Positions 25,694 through 34,331 of a stretch of 64,000 bases of DNA are shown piece after piece (the first letter of the stretch is position 1; the number at the start of each line of letters is the position of its first letter). Source of the DNA: JAPOXR01 sp965214695 (GTDB lineage: Bacteria > Pseudomonadota > Alphaproteobacteria > Rhodobacterales > Rhodobacteraceae); contig OZ243967.1 in assembly GCA_965214695.1 (NCBI GenBank), positions 868,001 through 932,000 on the forward strand, given 5' to 3'. The position numbers were made by a program, and so were the translations under genes. The notes under the pieces are model-generated. The model was not told the DNA's origin, did not search any database, and saw only the letters and a list, made by a program, of their open reading frames with translations.

Positions 25694-26448
25694 CTCTCTA
25701 TGCGCTTGGCGGAACTGGCCCGTCGCTACCCGAAACCGACTCCTTCTGGATCGCCCCCGATGCCAATCTTGTCGGCAAAGTCACCATCGCCGATGACGTG
25801 TCGATCTGGTTTGGTGCCACGCTGCGGGGCGACAACGAACCGATCACAATCGGCGCAGGCAGCAACATCCAGGATGGCTGCATCGTCCATACCGATCCGG
25901 GCTTCCCATGCACGGTCGGGCAAAGCTGCACGATCGGCCATCGGGCAATACTGCATGGCTGCGTAATTGACGACGGATGCCTGGTCGGCATGGGGGCCAC
26001 GATACTCAACGGCGCCCGCATTGGGGCAAATTCAGTGATCGGCGCATGCGCCCTGGTGACCGAAGGCAAGGTCTATCCCGAAAATTCGCTGCTGGTCGGC
26101 TCGCCGGCCAGGGTTGTGCGCACTCTCGGCAGGGACGAGCTTGCCGGATTTGCCGTGGCCGCCTCCAGTTATCGCCGCAAGATCGGACGCTACCGGACTG
26201 GCCTCGAAGCACTGGATCCCGACATGGCCATCGAGGGTGGCGAGGTCGGAGCTGGCTTTGGCGATCCAGGGGTGATGCTTGATGTCAATTTTTCCCTGGA
26301 GCCCGGCATGCGGGTTCGAAATCCCCGGCAGGAGATGTGGGGCGAGGGACAGATCCAGTCGATTACCGGAACGACCATTACCGTCAACTTCGCGAATGCC
26401 GGCAAGCTCGTGCTGAATGGCGCCGTCGTCGGCCTCGAGTGTTGCTGA
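25690..26448 (+). CDS. Gamma-carbonic-anhydrase-like hexapeptide protein fused to a DUF3553-like tail
   Basis: Residues 1 to about 175 form a left-handed beta-helix with hexapeptide repeats (VGKVTIADDVSIWFGATLRGD, IQDGCIVHTDPG, IGHRAILHGC, VGMGATILNGARIG, GACALVTEG), as in YrdA/PaaY/gamma-carbonic anhydrases; metal-ligand histidines are at HTDP and IGHRAILHG. After a linker, residues about 196-252 (LEPGMRVRNPRQEMWGEGQI, then TVNFANAGKLVL) resemble the small DUF3553 domain, which in other alphaproteobacteria is usually a stand-alone protein of about 60 residues. The joint is in frame with no internal stop. Its role is unknown. Confidence 0.82.
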   Translation: MTLYALGGTGPSLPETDSFWIAPDANLVGKVTIADDVSIWFGATLRGDNEPITIGAGSNIQDGCIVHTDPGFPCTVGQSCTIGHRAILHGCVIDDGCLVGMGATILNGARIGANSVIGACALVTEGKVYPENSLLVGSPARVVRTLGRDELAGFAVAASSYRRKIGRYRTGLEALDPDMAIEGGEVGAGFGDPGVMLDVNFSLEPGMRVRNPRQEMWGEGQIQSITGTTITVNFANAGKLVLNGAVVGLECC

Positions 26449-26505
26449 TGAATGTCTCGCCAACCAGCCCATCCCGGCCCGCCAAAACCATTCCGGACTC
26501 CATCG

Positions 26506-27285
26506 ATGACTGATGCTGCCCGGCTCGAGATGCGCATTGCCACCGAGGCGAATGACCTTCTGGCGGCACAACGTCTGCGCTACCGGGTGTTTGTCGAGGA
26601 ATTCGGTGCGGTCGGCGATGGCATTGACCACCGGCAACAGATTGAGACCGACAGCTTTGATCCCTGGTCCGATCACCTGATCCTGGTTGATCGCAGCCGC
26701 GACGAATCGGCGCTGGAACATGTTGTCGGCGTCTATCGGCTGCTTCATGGCGATGTGGCCATGCGGGAGTGCGGGTTCTACTCCAGCAGCGAATACGACC
26801 TGACGGCGCTGATCGATTCTGGCAGGTCCCTGGTTGAACTCGGCCGCTCCTGCGTTCATCGCGACTACCGCGCCAGCTCGGCCATGTTCCAGCTGTGGCG
26901 CGGCCTGGCAAGCTATGTCCTCGACAACGAGATCGAAATCATGTTCGGCGTCGCCAGCTTTCACGGCACCGACATTGCATCATTGGCCGAACCACTTGCC
27001 TATCTCGAACGTCACCATTTGGCGCCGGAGGACATGCGGGTGCGGGCGAGACCCGAACACCATGTCATGCTCGACCAGATGCAGGGTGAAGACGTGGACC
27101 GCCAGCGGGCGATGGAGGCCATTCCATCTCTCATCAAGGCGTATCTGCGACTCGGTGGGTTCGTCGGCGACGGTGCATTCATCGACCATGACTTCAATAC
27201 GATCGATGTCTGCCTGGTCATGGATACCGAACGGATGTCGTCACGCCACCGGAACTATTACGTGCAACACTGGGGCCGGCAGTGA
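26506..27285 (+). CDS. olsB: L-ornithine N-alpha-acyltransferase
   Basis: Transfers a 3-hydroxyacyl chain from acyl carrier protein to ornithine, making lyso-ornithine lipid. The 259-residue product shows the OlsB/autoinducer-synthase-like fold: AAQRLRYRVFVEEFGA, then SLVELGRSCVHRDYR, FGVASFHGTDI and FNTIDVCLVMD. It is followed by olsA with a 4-base overlap, the standard pair. ATG 26506 starts just before the domain; an upstream in-frame ATG at 26452 would add unlikely residues. Confidence 0.88.
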   Translation: MTDAARLEMRIATEANDLLAAQRLRYRVFVEEFGAVGDGIDHRQQIETDSFDPWSDHLILVDRSRDESALEHVVGVYRLLHGDVAMRECGFYSSSEYDLTALIDSGRSLVELGRSCVHRDYRASSAMFQLWRGLASYVLDNEIEIMFGVASFHGTDIASLAEPLAYLERHHLAPEDMRVRARPEHHVMLDQMQGEDVDRQRAMEAIPSLIKAYLRLGGFVGDGAFIDHDFNTIDVCLVMDTERMSSRHRNYYVQHWGRQ

Positions 27286-28094
27286 GCGACTGGGACCCGG
27301 ACAGGCTTCCCGAACCCCTGTCTTTCGGCCCGGCCCACTATGCCAGGGTTGTCGTCACCTGGATATTTGTGGCTGCGGTCATCTACGGATTGCTGGTCGT
27401 GTTCTGGTTGGTTCGGCTGTTTGAATGGCCGCTTGGCCGGCCGGTCACCCCGGACATCACCAAGCTTGCCAGCCGGCTCAGCCTGCGACTCATGGGGATC
27501 AGGCTCAGCGTCAGGGGGGAGCCCATGCGGGAGGCAGGCGCAACAGTCGCCAACCATGTCTCCTGGCTCGACATCCTGGTCATGAATTCCCGCCAGCGTG
27601 TCTTCTTCGTGGCAAAGAAGGAGGTCAGCAAATGGTTCGGGATCGGAATCCTGGCCAGGACAACCGGCGCCGTCTTCATCGCCCGCGACCGCCGCCAGGC
27701 AAGGCAGCAAAGACATCGCTTCACCGAGCGCTTTCTTCGCGGTGATACCCTGCTGTTCTTTCCGGAGGGGACCAGCACTGACGGGTTGCGGGTTCTGCCA
27801 TTCAAGCCAACCCTGTTTGCCGCCATGTTCGATGACCGGCTGAAAAACCACCTCTACGTGCAACCGGCAACGGTGAATTACCGCGCCCCGCCCGGCCAGG
27901 ACCGGCGCTTCTACGGATTCTGGGGCGAGATGCCGCTGGCCGGCCACATGCTCAAGGTGCTGGCGACCGCGGAGCCCGGTTCGGTCGAATTGATCTACCA
28001 CGAACCGGTGGCCGTATCCCGCTTTGATGACCGCAAGGACCTGGCCAGGCACTGCGAACACGTGGTGCGGTCAAGCCACGTGAGCCAGCCATAG
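27282..28094 (+). CDS. olsA: Lyso-ornithine lipid O-acyltransferase (PlsC family)
   Basis: Membrane acyltransferase of 270 residues that adds the second chain to lyso-ornithine lipid. One N-terminal helix (VTWIFVAAVIYGLLVVFWLV), the catalytic NHVSWLD box, the FFPEGTSTDG substrate-binding box and downstream PlsC motifs are clear. It starts with GTG overlapping the olsB stop (GTGA). General PlsC activity on phosphatidic acid is an alternative, but the olsB pairing favours ornithine lipid. Confidence 0.85.
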   Translation: MSDWDPDRLPEPLSFGPAHYARVVVTWIFVAAVIYGLLVVFWLVRLFEWPLGRPVTPDITKLASRLSLRLMGIRLSVRGEPMREAGATVANHVSWLDILVMNSRQRVFFVAKKEVSKWFGIGILARTTGAVFIARDRRQARQQRHRFTERFLRGDTLLFFPEGTSTDGLRVLPFKPTLFAAMFDDRLKNHLYVQPATVNYRAPPGQDRRFYGFWGEMPLAGHMLKVLATAEPGSVELIYHEPVAVSRFDDRKDLARHCEHVVRSSHVSQP

Positions 28095-28400
28095 CACTGC
28101 CTTGCAGCAACCGGCGATCCAGACAACCGGATTTTCGCCCGCTTCCATACTGCAGAGAGGCGTGCTTTGGCTGTTTGCCAAACATAAGACTGGCACCATG
28201 TTCCACATCGATACCCAAAACGGGTCGTGGCCCTGCAAGCGATCGGATTCCACCAGCAACTTCCTGGCGCCGGTCAGTGGGCCGTGCGTTCAGGCGCACG
28301 AAAGAGTCAGGCACGACTTCGAAATTCGAGCGGCCAATCTCGGGCAAGATCCCGGAATCTCAATGCGGCGAGACCGTCGCGAGGTTGGACCGGAACACAT
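28095..28400. other. 306-bp stretch between olsA and the DUF1828 cassette
   Basis: Convergent intergenic region. No gene, strong hairpin with T-run, or repeat was recognised. It marks one edge of the accessory cassette. Confidence 0.4.
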
Positions 28401-29183
28401 TCACGCGGCAAGGCTATCGATTTTTCGGCGCAGATCTTTTTCTGCCTCGAGCGAGGCAACTGCAGTTCCGGCAACATTGGTCAGGCGCGCCAGATCCAGT
28501 CGCGGAATTTCCTTCTGATCAGCGTAGACAATGACCGACTCGAAAGACACGTTGTGAATCAGAAAATGTGACAGCATGATTGTTGTCAGGCGCGCCTTGT
28601 CGCGCCCCGGAATTCCGTACAGAAATACCGGCCTGCCAGCCTTCCCCTCGATATGGTAGTCGATCGGATAATGGTTGGCATCCGGAACCTCCGGAAGAAG
28701 GTAGTCGGCCTTGACCACATCCTCGTCCAGGATGGTGAAAACGAGCCCGCGCAGATCCTCGTAAAACGTCGAGGAGGCCCTTTCTCGGCTCAGGAACGTC
28801 AAGTCATGAATCTTCGTCAATGCTTGCCCGAGCCTGAACAGCGCCCCTGTCAACTGGTCCGGCGTCGCCTCGATTGAAAAGATGCCATTCTCCTCCTCGA
28901 TTCCGGCTTCACGCACGATCTGCTCACGCAGTGACGCACGGGATCCCTCGTAAAACAGATCGACGTCATGCTCGTAGCTCACATGCATCAAAGTATGACC
29001 GAGGTCGCTGATCTTCACCCGGCCAGCCGCCGCTTCCGACAAGTAGATCGGGAAGTGATCGCCATCCGGAAACGTGAAGGGAGACTCGACCATCAACACC
29101 CCGTCCTCGCGCCGATTCATCCTGACCTCTGCACAAAGTCGCTCGCAAAGCAGTTTCTCCAGTTGCACCTGATCAAGCGCCAT
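28401..29183 (-). CDS. DUF1828/DUF1829-like protein of a two-gene cassette
   Basis: The 260-residue protein has an N-terminal domain (about residues 5-110; PFTFPDGDHFPIYLSE, VKISDLGHTLMHVSYEHDVD) resembling DUF1828 and a second domain (about 135-230; ADYLLPEVPDANHYPIDYHIEG, VFLYGIPGRDKARLTTIMLSHFL) resembling DUF1829. No catalytic motif of known biochemistry is evident. ATG 29183 overlaps the upstream partner gene by 11 bases, so the two are co-translated. Such tight pairs of unknown proteins in variable positions are often toxin-antitoxin or phage-defence modules; that is inference. Domain names are from memory. Confidence 0.65.
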   Translation of the reverse strand: MALDQVQLEKLLCERLCAEVRMNRREDGVLMVESPFTFPDGDHFPIYLSEAAAGRVKISDLGHTLMHVSYEHDVDLFYEGSRASLREQIVREAGIEEENGIFSIEATPDQLTGALFRLGQALTKIHDLTFLSRERASSTFYEDLRGLVFTILDEDVVKADYLLPEVPDANHYPIDYHIEGKAGRPVFLYGIPGRDKARLTTIMLSHFLIHNVSFESVIVYADQKEIPRLDLARLTNVAGTAVASLEAEKDLRRKIDSLAA

Positions 29184-29640
29184 CGAACAAGCTCCTCTCG
29201 TCATGTGTCGCTGCAAGACCCTCGACGCCACAGTCATCTATCAGGCACGCAAGCGCTCCCTCCACGGTCCTGTACCGACCAGTTTCCACGGCGTGGCTGT
29301 CGATTTTCTCCCCTGCGGCAAGCGCTTCTGCTGTGGCGAAATGAATATGACACCTGTAGCGGATCCCCCGGTGAATATGGTTCGCACCGTTGTAGCGGAC
29401 CAGACTCAGCAGCCCCCTGCCGCGCCGCACCAACGCAAGGCCGCACGAAAAGTCCGCATCGTCATTCAAGTTCTGCCGTTGGTAGATTACGTAAATCTCC
29501 CCACTTTCAGCTATGGCGCGGAAGGTCCGCTGCTTGTTTCCGCCCGGTTTTTCCAGCCAACGGGCACCGGGCTTCCCTACTCGCTTGGAGATCGATCGGA
29601 GTCGGCCCAGATCATCATTCGACAAAAGCAAGTCAGTCAT
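29173..29640 (-). CDS. Uncharacterised partner of the DUF1828-like protein
   Basis: The 155-residue product from MTDLLLSNDDL is not recognised with certainty. It starts with a helical segment, then a basic beta-rich core (KQRTFRAIAESGEIYVIYQRQN, RGRGLLSLVRYNGANHIHRG) and a conserved-looking YRCHIHFATAEAL. The HxHRG and HIH pattern recalls a small family (DUF6978) in which histidines cluster before a C-terminal helix, but this is a weak match. It is the first gene of the pair and overlaps the DUF1828-like gene. Base composition is less GC-rich than the flanks, suggesting acquisition. Confidence 0.55.
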   Translation of the reverse strand: MTDLLLSNDDLGRLRSISKRVGKPGARWLEKPGGNKQRTFRAIAESGEIYVIYQRQNLNDDADFSCGLALVRRGRGLLSLVRYNGANHIHRGIRYRCHIHFATAEALAAGEKIDSHAVETGRYRTVEGALACLIDDCGVEGLAATHDERSLFDGA

Positions 29641-30036
29641 TTGACCTTGACCAACGATCGCTACCAACGGCTTTCCGGGAGCAAAAGGCAGACTGACCCC
29701 CCATACGCCTCAATCCCAATCGCGAACGCTGGCACTGGTGTCGCCGTTGGGGTCGCAAATCTCATCCTCGGGACAAACCTCGCTATTCCCCATTTCAGAC
29801 TCACCCTCGTTCCGTTGTCACAAACGGTCACACCTTCGGCCAACTCCGCCCTGCTTCGACTCAACCTGCCACTCGGGAGCGTTTGGCACAACTGTTTACC
29901 GTCTTGCCTTGTGGTCGAGATAGCTATCCATTGCTGAAGACATAGTGAATTCCAAAATGAAATAGTGCGTTCGCTTGTCTTGTCCTGCACCAGTTTGCCG
30001 GGTTTCGGCTCATAACCCATGCCTACTTGAACAGGT
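29641..30036. other. 396-bp stretch between aroG and the DUF1828 cassette
   Basis: It lies upstream of the minus-strand cassette and downstream of the DAHP synthase gene. It is relatively AT-rich around 29930-29980 and should contain the cassette promoter. No gene or clear terminator was identified. Confidence 0.4.
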
Positions 30037-31419
30037 CTAGCCGGTGGCGGACATCGCTTTCGTGTCTTCCGGCAGGCGGGCCCTGGCCAGTTCCTCGGCG
30101 ACCATGAAGGCGAGTTCGAGTGCCTGCGACGAGTTCAGCCGCGGATCGCATGCCGTGTGATAGCGGTCCTGCAAATCCTCGTCGGACACGGCGCTGACCC
30201 CGCCGGTGCATTCGGTGACATCCCTGCCGGTCATCTCGATATGCACGCCGCCCGGATAGGTTCCCTCGGCAGCATGGATCTGGAAGAATTCCTGCAACTC
30301 GGTCAGGACGCTCTCGAAGCGCCGCGTCTTGTAGCCACTCGCCGACTTGACGGTGTTGCCATGCATCGGGTCGCAACTCCAGACCACGTGGTGGCCATTC
30401 TGCCTGACGGTTCGAATCAGGGCCGGAAGACCGCTGCCGACCTTGCCGGCGCCATAGCGGGCAATGAGGGTGATGCGGCCAGGTTCGTTTTGCGGGTTCA
30501 GCCTCTCGATCAGTCGATTGAGATCGGAGGTGGTCAGGGACGGCCCACATTTGATGCCGAGTGGATTCTGCACCCCTCGCAGGAACTCGACATGGGCGCC
30601 ATCCGGTTGCCGGGTCCTGTCACCGATCCAGAGGAGATGGCCCGAACCGGCTACCGGCAGGCCCGACGTCGAATCAATCCGGCACAACGCCTCCTCGTAT
30701 TCCAGCAGCAGCGCTTCATGGCTGGTGTAGAAGTCGACCGATCGAAGGGCGTGGATCTGCTCCCCGTCAACGCCGGCCGCAGACATGAAATCGAGGGAAT
30801 CGGCGATCCTGGAGGAAAGGTCGCGGTATTTGGCCGCCCGCTCCGATTCGGTGAAGCCGAGCGTCCAGGAATGCATACCGTGAATATCGGCATATCCACC
30901 CTGGCTGAAGGCACGCAGCAGGTTCAGGGTTGCCGCCGATTGGAGATACGCCTGCAGCATGCGCTCCGGTCCCGGCACCCTGGCATCGGCACTGAATTCG
31001 ATATCGTTGATGATGTCGCCCCGGTAGCTGGGCAATTCGATCCCGTCCCTGGTTTCGGTGTCGGCCGAGCGGGGTTTGGCGAATTGCCCGGCCATTCTTC
31101 CGACCTTGATCACCGGGCACTTGGCACCAAAGGTCAGCACGATGGCCATCTGCAGCAGCACCCGGAAGGTGTCCCTGATGCTGTCGGCATCGAATTCGGC
31201 AAAACTCTCGGCGCAGTCGCCGCCCTGCAGGAGAAACGCCTTGCCCTCACAGGCCCTGGCAAGCGAACTCTTCAAGGTGCGGGCCTCGCCGGCGAAAACC
31301 AGCGGCGGATAGCTGCCCAGTTTCTCCTCGACCCGTCTCAGCGCAGTCGCATCGGTGAAGTCAGGCATCTGGACGCGCGGTTTGCTGCGCCATCCTGCCT
31401 TTTGCCAATTTGTGGGCAT
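30037..31419 (-). CDS. Class II 3-deoxy-7-phosphoheptulonate (DAHP) synthase
   Basis: Condenses phosphoenolpyruvate and erythrose 4-phosphate, the first step of aromatic amino-acid synthesis. The 460-residue product is of the plant/actinobacterial class II type: LLQGGDCAESF (metal-ligand cysteine), VGRMAGQFAKPRS, GFTESERAAKYRDL, and VWSCDPMHGNT are all intact. The length is full. A 235-base region upstream carries two tandem 22-base-period repeats that may regulate it. Confidence 0.95.
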   Translation of the reverse strand: MPTNWQKAGWRSKPRVQMPDFTDATALRRVEEKLGSYPPLVFAGEARTLKSSLARACEGKAFLLQGGDCAESFAEFDADSIRDTFRVLLQMAIVLTFGAKCPVIKVGRMAGQFAKPRSADTETRDGIELPSYRGDIINDIEFSADARVPGPERMLQAYLQSAATLNLLRAFSQGGYADIHGMHSWTLGFTESERAAKYRDLSSRIADSLDFMSAAGVDGEQIHALRSVDFYTSHEALLLEYEEALCRIDSTSGLPVAGSGHLLWIGDRTRQPDGAHVEFLRGVQNPLGIKCGPSLTTSDLNRLIERLNPQNEPGRITLIARYGAGKVGSGLPALIRTVRQNGHHVVWSCDPMHGNTVKSASGYKTRRFESVLTELQEFFQIHAAEGTYPGGVHIEMTGRDVTECTGGVSAVSDEDLQDRYHTACDPRLNSSQALELAFMVAEELARARLPEDTKAMSATG

Positions 31420-31522
31420 CGGATACCGCCTTTCGGTGGAACAGGGGCCGGCTCTCTACACCAGTTCGGCCAGCGGACTCCATGATTTTCCTTTCCCGGC
31501 ACCGGCTTTTGGCCAGATTCGG

Positions 31523-31565
31523 CATTTCTGCCACATCCGCAGAACATTTCTGCCACATCCGCAGA
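31523..31565. repeat. Two tandem 21-base repeats upstream of the DAHP synthase gene
   Basis: The unit begins CATTTCTGCCACATCC and ends GCAGA. It occurs at 31523-31543 and 31545-31565, identical over 21 bases and separated by one base (period 22, about two helical turns). They lie about 104-146 bases upstream of the DAHP synthase start and downstream of the sugar dehydrogenase stop. A regulator-binding array is possible. Confidence 0.65.
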
Positions 31566-31654
31566 CAGGCCGCCCGAGTTCGGTGACGGCGCTGCCGGAT
31601 GCAGAAGCGGGGCTTCGAAAGCGGTTGGCGCCAGCCGGCGTGGCTTGCAATCCG

Positions 31655-32824
31655 CTATTGGCGGGGCTCTGGTGCCTTGCCTTTCAGGGTGGGATAGCTG
31701 CACCCGCTGGCCGGTTCCGGCCGGCGATCCGCCGGGGTGATGCGATAGGCGCCTTCCCGGTCCTCGGACAGGAACCAGATGGTGCCGTCCGGTGCTTCCC
31801 GCACATCGCGGACTCTCCTGGTTTCGGGGAGGCTGATCCGCTCCACCTCCCTGAAACCGTCCACGGGATCCAGCCTGGAGATGAAATCGCCTTTCAGCGA
31901 TCCGACGAACAGGTGGCCCCGCCAGTCATTCCACAGCAGGCCCGAATAGACCATCAATCCCGACGGGGCGATTGACGGGTCCCAGTAATGGGCCGGCTGC
32001 TCCATCCCGTCCATGGCAACCCCCAGGCCGATCTTCCGTCCCGAATAGTGGACGCCATACGAAATGACCGGCCAGCCATAATTGCGCCCGGTTTCGATCC
32101 GGTTGATTTCATCGCCGCCCCTGGCGCCGTGCTCGGAGATCCAGAGCCTTCCCTCCAGGTCGAGACTGGCACCTTGCGGGTTGCGGTGGCCATATGACCA
32201 GATTTCCGGGCGGACGTGGCCGGTGCCGACAAACGGGTTGTCATCGGGCACCGTCCCGTCCCGGTTGATCCTGATCACCTTGCCATTGTGGCCGGAGAGA
32301 TCCTGGGCCGAGGGGCGGTCGCCCCGGTCACCGGTGGTCAGGAAAATCCGCCCGTCTTCCGCCTCGACCACCCGCGAGCCGAAATGCCTGCTGCCATCGC
32401 TGCCGGGTGCCATCTCGAACAGCAGCATCACGCCGGTCAGGGCCCCGCCATCCTCGGACAGCCTTCCGACCGACAACGCGGTGCCGGCACCGCCCGTTTG
32501 CCGCCTGGCATGGCTCAGCAAGACCTGCCGGGTGGCAGCAAAATCCCGCGGCACCGCGACGTCAAGCAACCCGCCCTGCCCCCTGGCATGGACATCCGGC
32601 ACCCCGTCCACCGATGTTTTGGCACCATCCTGCCCGACATGCAGCAAGTTGCCACCGCGCTCGGTGATGAGCAATTGGCAACCGGGCAGAAACGCGATCG
32701 ACCACGGAACCCGTAGCCGGTCGATCATCCTTTCGACGACAACCGGATGCCCGCCGACCATCCTCTCGGCCGAGGCCGCGGGCATGGCCAGGATCAGCAG
32801 CAGGATCAGGGCGAATCGGTGCAT
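31655..32824 (-). CDS. PQQ-dependent sugar (aldose) dehydrogenase, YliI-like
   Basis: Secreted beta-propeller dehydrogenase of 389 residues with signal peptide MHRFALILLLILAMPAASA. Family motifs are VPWSIAFLPGCQLLITERGG, GLLDVAVPRDF, GDRGDRPSAQDLSGHNGKVIRINRDG, YGHRNPQGASLDLEGRLWISEHGARGGDEIN and GRNYGWPVISYG, typical of the soluble aldose sugar dehydrogenase group. It oxidises sugars in the periplasm using PQQ; the true substrate is unknown. It runs toward the DAHP synthase gene, but the 235-base gap argues against a single operon. Confidence 0.88.
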   Translation of the reverse strand: MHRFALILLLILAMPAASAERMVGGHPVVVERMIDRLRVPWSIAFLPGCQLLITERGGNLLHVGQDGAKTSVDGVPDVHARGQGGLLDVAVPRDFAATRQVLLSHARRQTGGAGTALSVGRLSEDGGALTGVMLLFEMAPGSDGSRHFGSRVVEAEDGRIFLTTGDRGDRPSAQDLSGHNGKVIRINRDGTVPDDNPFVGTGHVRPEIWSYGHRNPQGASLDLEGRLWISEHGARGGDEINRIETGRNYGWPVISYGVHYSGRKIGLGVAMDGMEQPAHYWDPSIAPSGLMVYSGLLWNDWRGHLFVGSLKGDFISRLDPVDGFREVERISLPETRRVRDVREAPDGTIWFLSEDREGAYRITPADRRPEPASGCSYPTLKGKAPEPRQ

Positions 32825-33058
32825 GGTCCGGCAAGTCTACACCACGGCTCGGTCTCCCGGAACTGCGCTGCCGGGACCGGCGCCATTCCATCCGGGACAA
32901 TCCGCTGGCCAACCTTGCGCCTCCCGGAATCCGGCATTGCCGCCTCCTTCCTGCAAAACTGCCCGGCAGCACCACTTGTTGCTTGAGTTTTTCACCGTTT
33001 TGCCTTCTTCATACGTCAAGATTTCAACCTGTTCTCATGACTCGATAAGGAGGGAGCG

Positions 33059-34246
33059 ATGATAAGATTCTTGCTGGCATCCGTTTCGGTTGCCGGGCTG
33101 GCCGCAGCTGCGCACGCCCAGGACGAGGTCAAGCTGGGAGTCCTGCTCGGATTTACCGGCCCGATTGAATCCCTGACGCCGCCAATGGGCTGGGCGGTCG
33201 ACCAGGCCGCTATGGAGGCCACCGATTCCGGTGTGTTCCTGGGCGGTGCGTCGGTCACGGCAGTGCGGGCCGATTCGACCTGCATCGATACGGCCGTCGC
33301 CGTTGCCGCGGCCGAACAGCTGGTGACCGCGGACAAGGTCTCGGGCATTGTCGGGGCCGATTGCTCCGGCGTCACCGGGGCGGTACTGCAGAACGTTGCC
33401 CGGCCAAACGGCATCGTGATGATTTCGCCGTCCGCCACCTCTCCGGCCCTGTCGACCGCCGAGGATGACGGGCTGTTCTTCCGCACCGCGCCGTCGGATG
33501 CCCGGCAGGGCCAGGTGATGAGCGACGTCATCATGGACCGCGGGATTTCCAGCGTTGCCCTCACCTACACCAACAATGACTACGGCAAGGGGCTGGCCGA
33601 CAGTTTTGCCGCCGCATTCACCAATGATGGCGGAACGGTGACGGTCTCGCTGGCCCATGAGGATGGCAAGGGCGACTATTCGGCCGAAGTCGGTACCCTG
33701 GATGCTGCCGGCGGAGATGCGCTGGTCGTGGTCGGCTATCTGGACCAGGGTGGTCTCGGGGTGATCCAGGGCTCGCTCGATTCCGGCGCGTTCGACGTCT
33801 TCGTGCTGCCCGACGGCATGATCGGGCCGAGCCTGGTCGACAATATCGGCGCCGATCTTGACGGGTCATTCGGGCAGGCCCCGGGATCGGACAGTGCCGG
33901 AAGCATGATTCTGGCCGATCTTGCCAATGCGGCAGACGTAGACGGTAGCACCCCGTACGTCGCCGAGGCCTATGATTCTGCTGCCCTGATCATCCTCGCC
34001 ATGCAGGCGGCCGGGTCGAGGGTGAGCGCCGACTACAAGGACATGATCTTCGGCGTGGCCAACGCGCCGGGCGAGATCATCCTCCCTGGCGAAATCGGCA
34101 AGGCCCTGCAGATTCTCGCCGATGGCGGCGAGGTCGACTATTCGGGCGCGTCCGATGTCGAGCTGATCGGACCCGGTGAAGCATCTGGCCGGTTTGCCGA
34201 GCATGAAGTTGTCGATGGCGAATTCTCCATTGTCGGCTATCGTTGA
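33059..34246 (+). CDS. Branched-chain-type ABC transporter substrate-binding protein
   Basis: Periplasmic receptor of 395 residues. The signal peptide MIRFLLASVSVAGLAAAAHA precedes QDEVKLGVLLGFTGPIESL, the LivJ/Leu-Ile-Val-binding fold entry. It is preceded by AAGGAGGG. It leads a run of transporter genes and a dimethylglycine-dehydrogenase-like enzyme, so the ligand may be an N-methylated amino acid or betaine rather than leucine, a context-based inference. A GC-rich hairpin follows. Confidence 0.88.
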   Translation: MIRFLLASVSVAGLAAAAHAQDEVKLGVLLGFTGPIESLTPPMGWAVDQAAMEATDSGVFLGGASVTAVRADSTCIDTAVAVAAAEQLVTADKVSGIVGADCSGVTGAVLQNVARPNGIVMISPSATSPALSTAEDDGLFFRTAPSDARQGQVMSDVIMDRGISSVALTYTNNDYGKGLADSFAAAFTNDGGTVTVSLAHEDGKGDYSAEVGTLDAAGGDALVVVGYLDQGGLGVIQGSLDSGAFDVFVLPDGMIGPSLVDNIGADLDGSFGQAPGSDSAGSMILADLANAADVDGSTPYVAEAYDSAALIILAMQAAGSRVSADYKDMIFGVANAPGEIILPGEIGKALQILADGGEVDYSGASDVELIGPGEASGRFAEHEVVDGEFSIVGYR

Positions 34247-34260
34247 ATCGAATCCCGGGA

Positions 34261-34282
34261 CGGGCGGTCGCATGGCCGCCCG
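34261..34282 (+). terminator. Hairpin after the binding-protein gene
   Basis: CGGGCGG (34261-34267) and CCGCCCG (34276-34282) form a 7-bp stem with an 8-base loop, 15 bases after the stop. There is no T-run; it probably stabilises the binding-protein mRNA or causes partial termination. Confidence 0.5.
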
Positions 34283-34331
34283 CCTGGCTCCGGCCCGTTG
34301 CACCGCCTGCTGGCCGGGCTGAACCCCCACC

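Noticed and set aside
30157..31485. 442-residue open frame antisense to the DAHP synthase gene
   Set aside because: The class II DAHP synthase on the minus strand is complete, and the antisense product has no recognisable domain.
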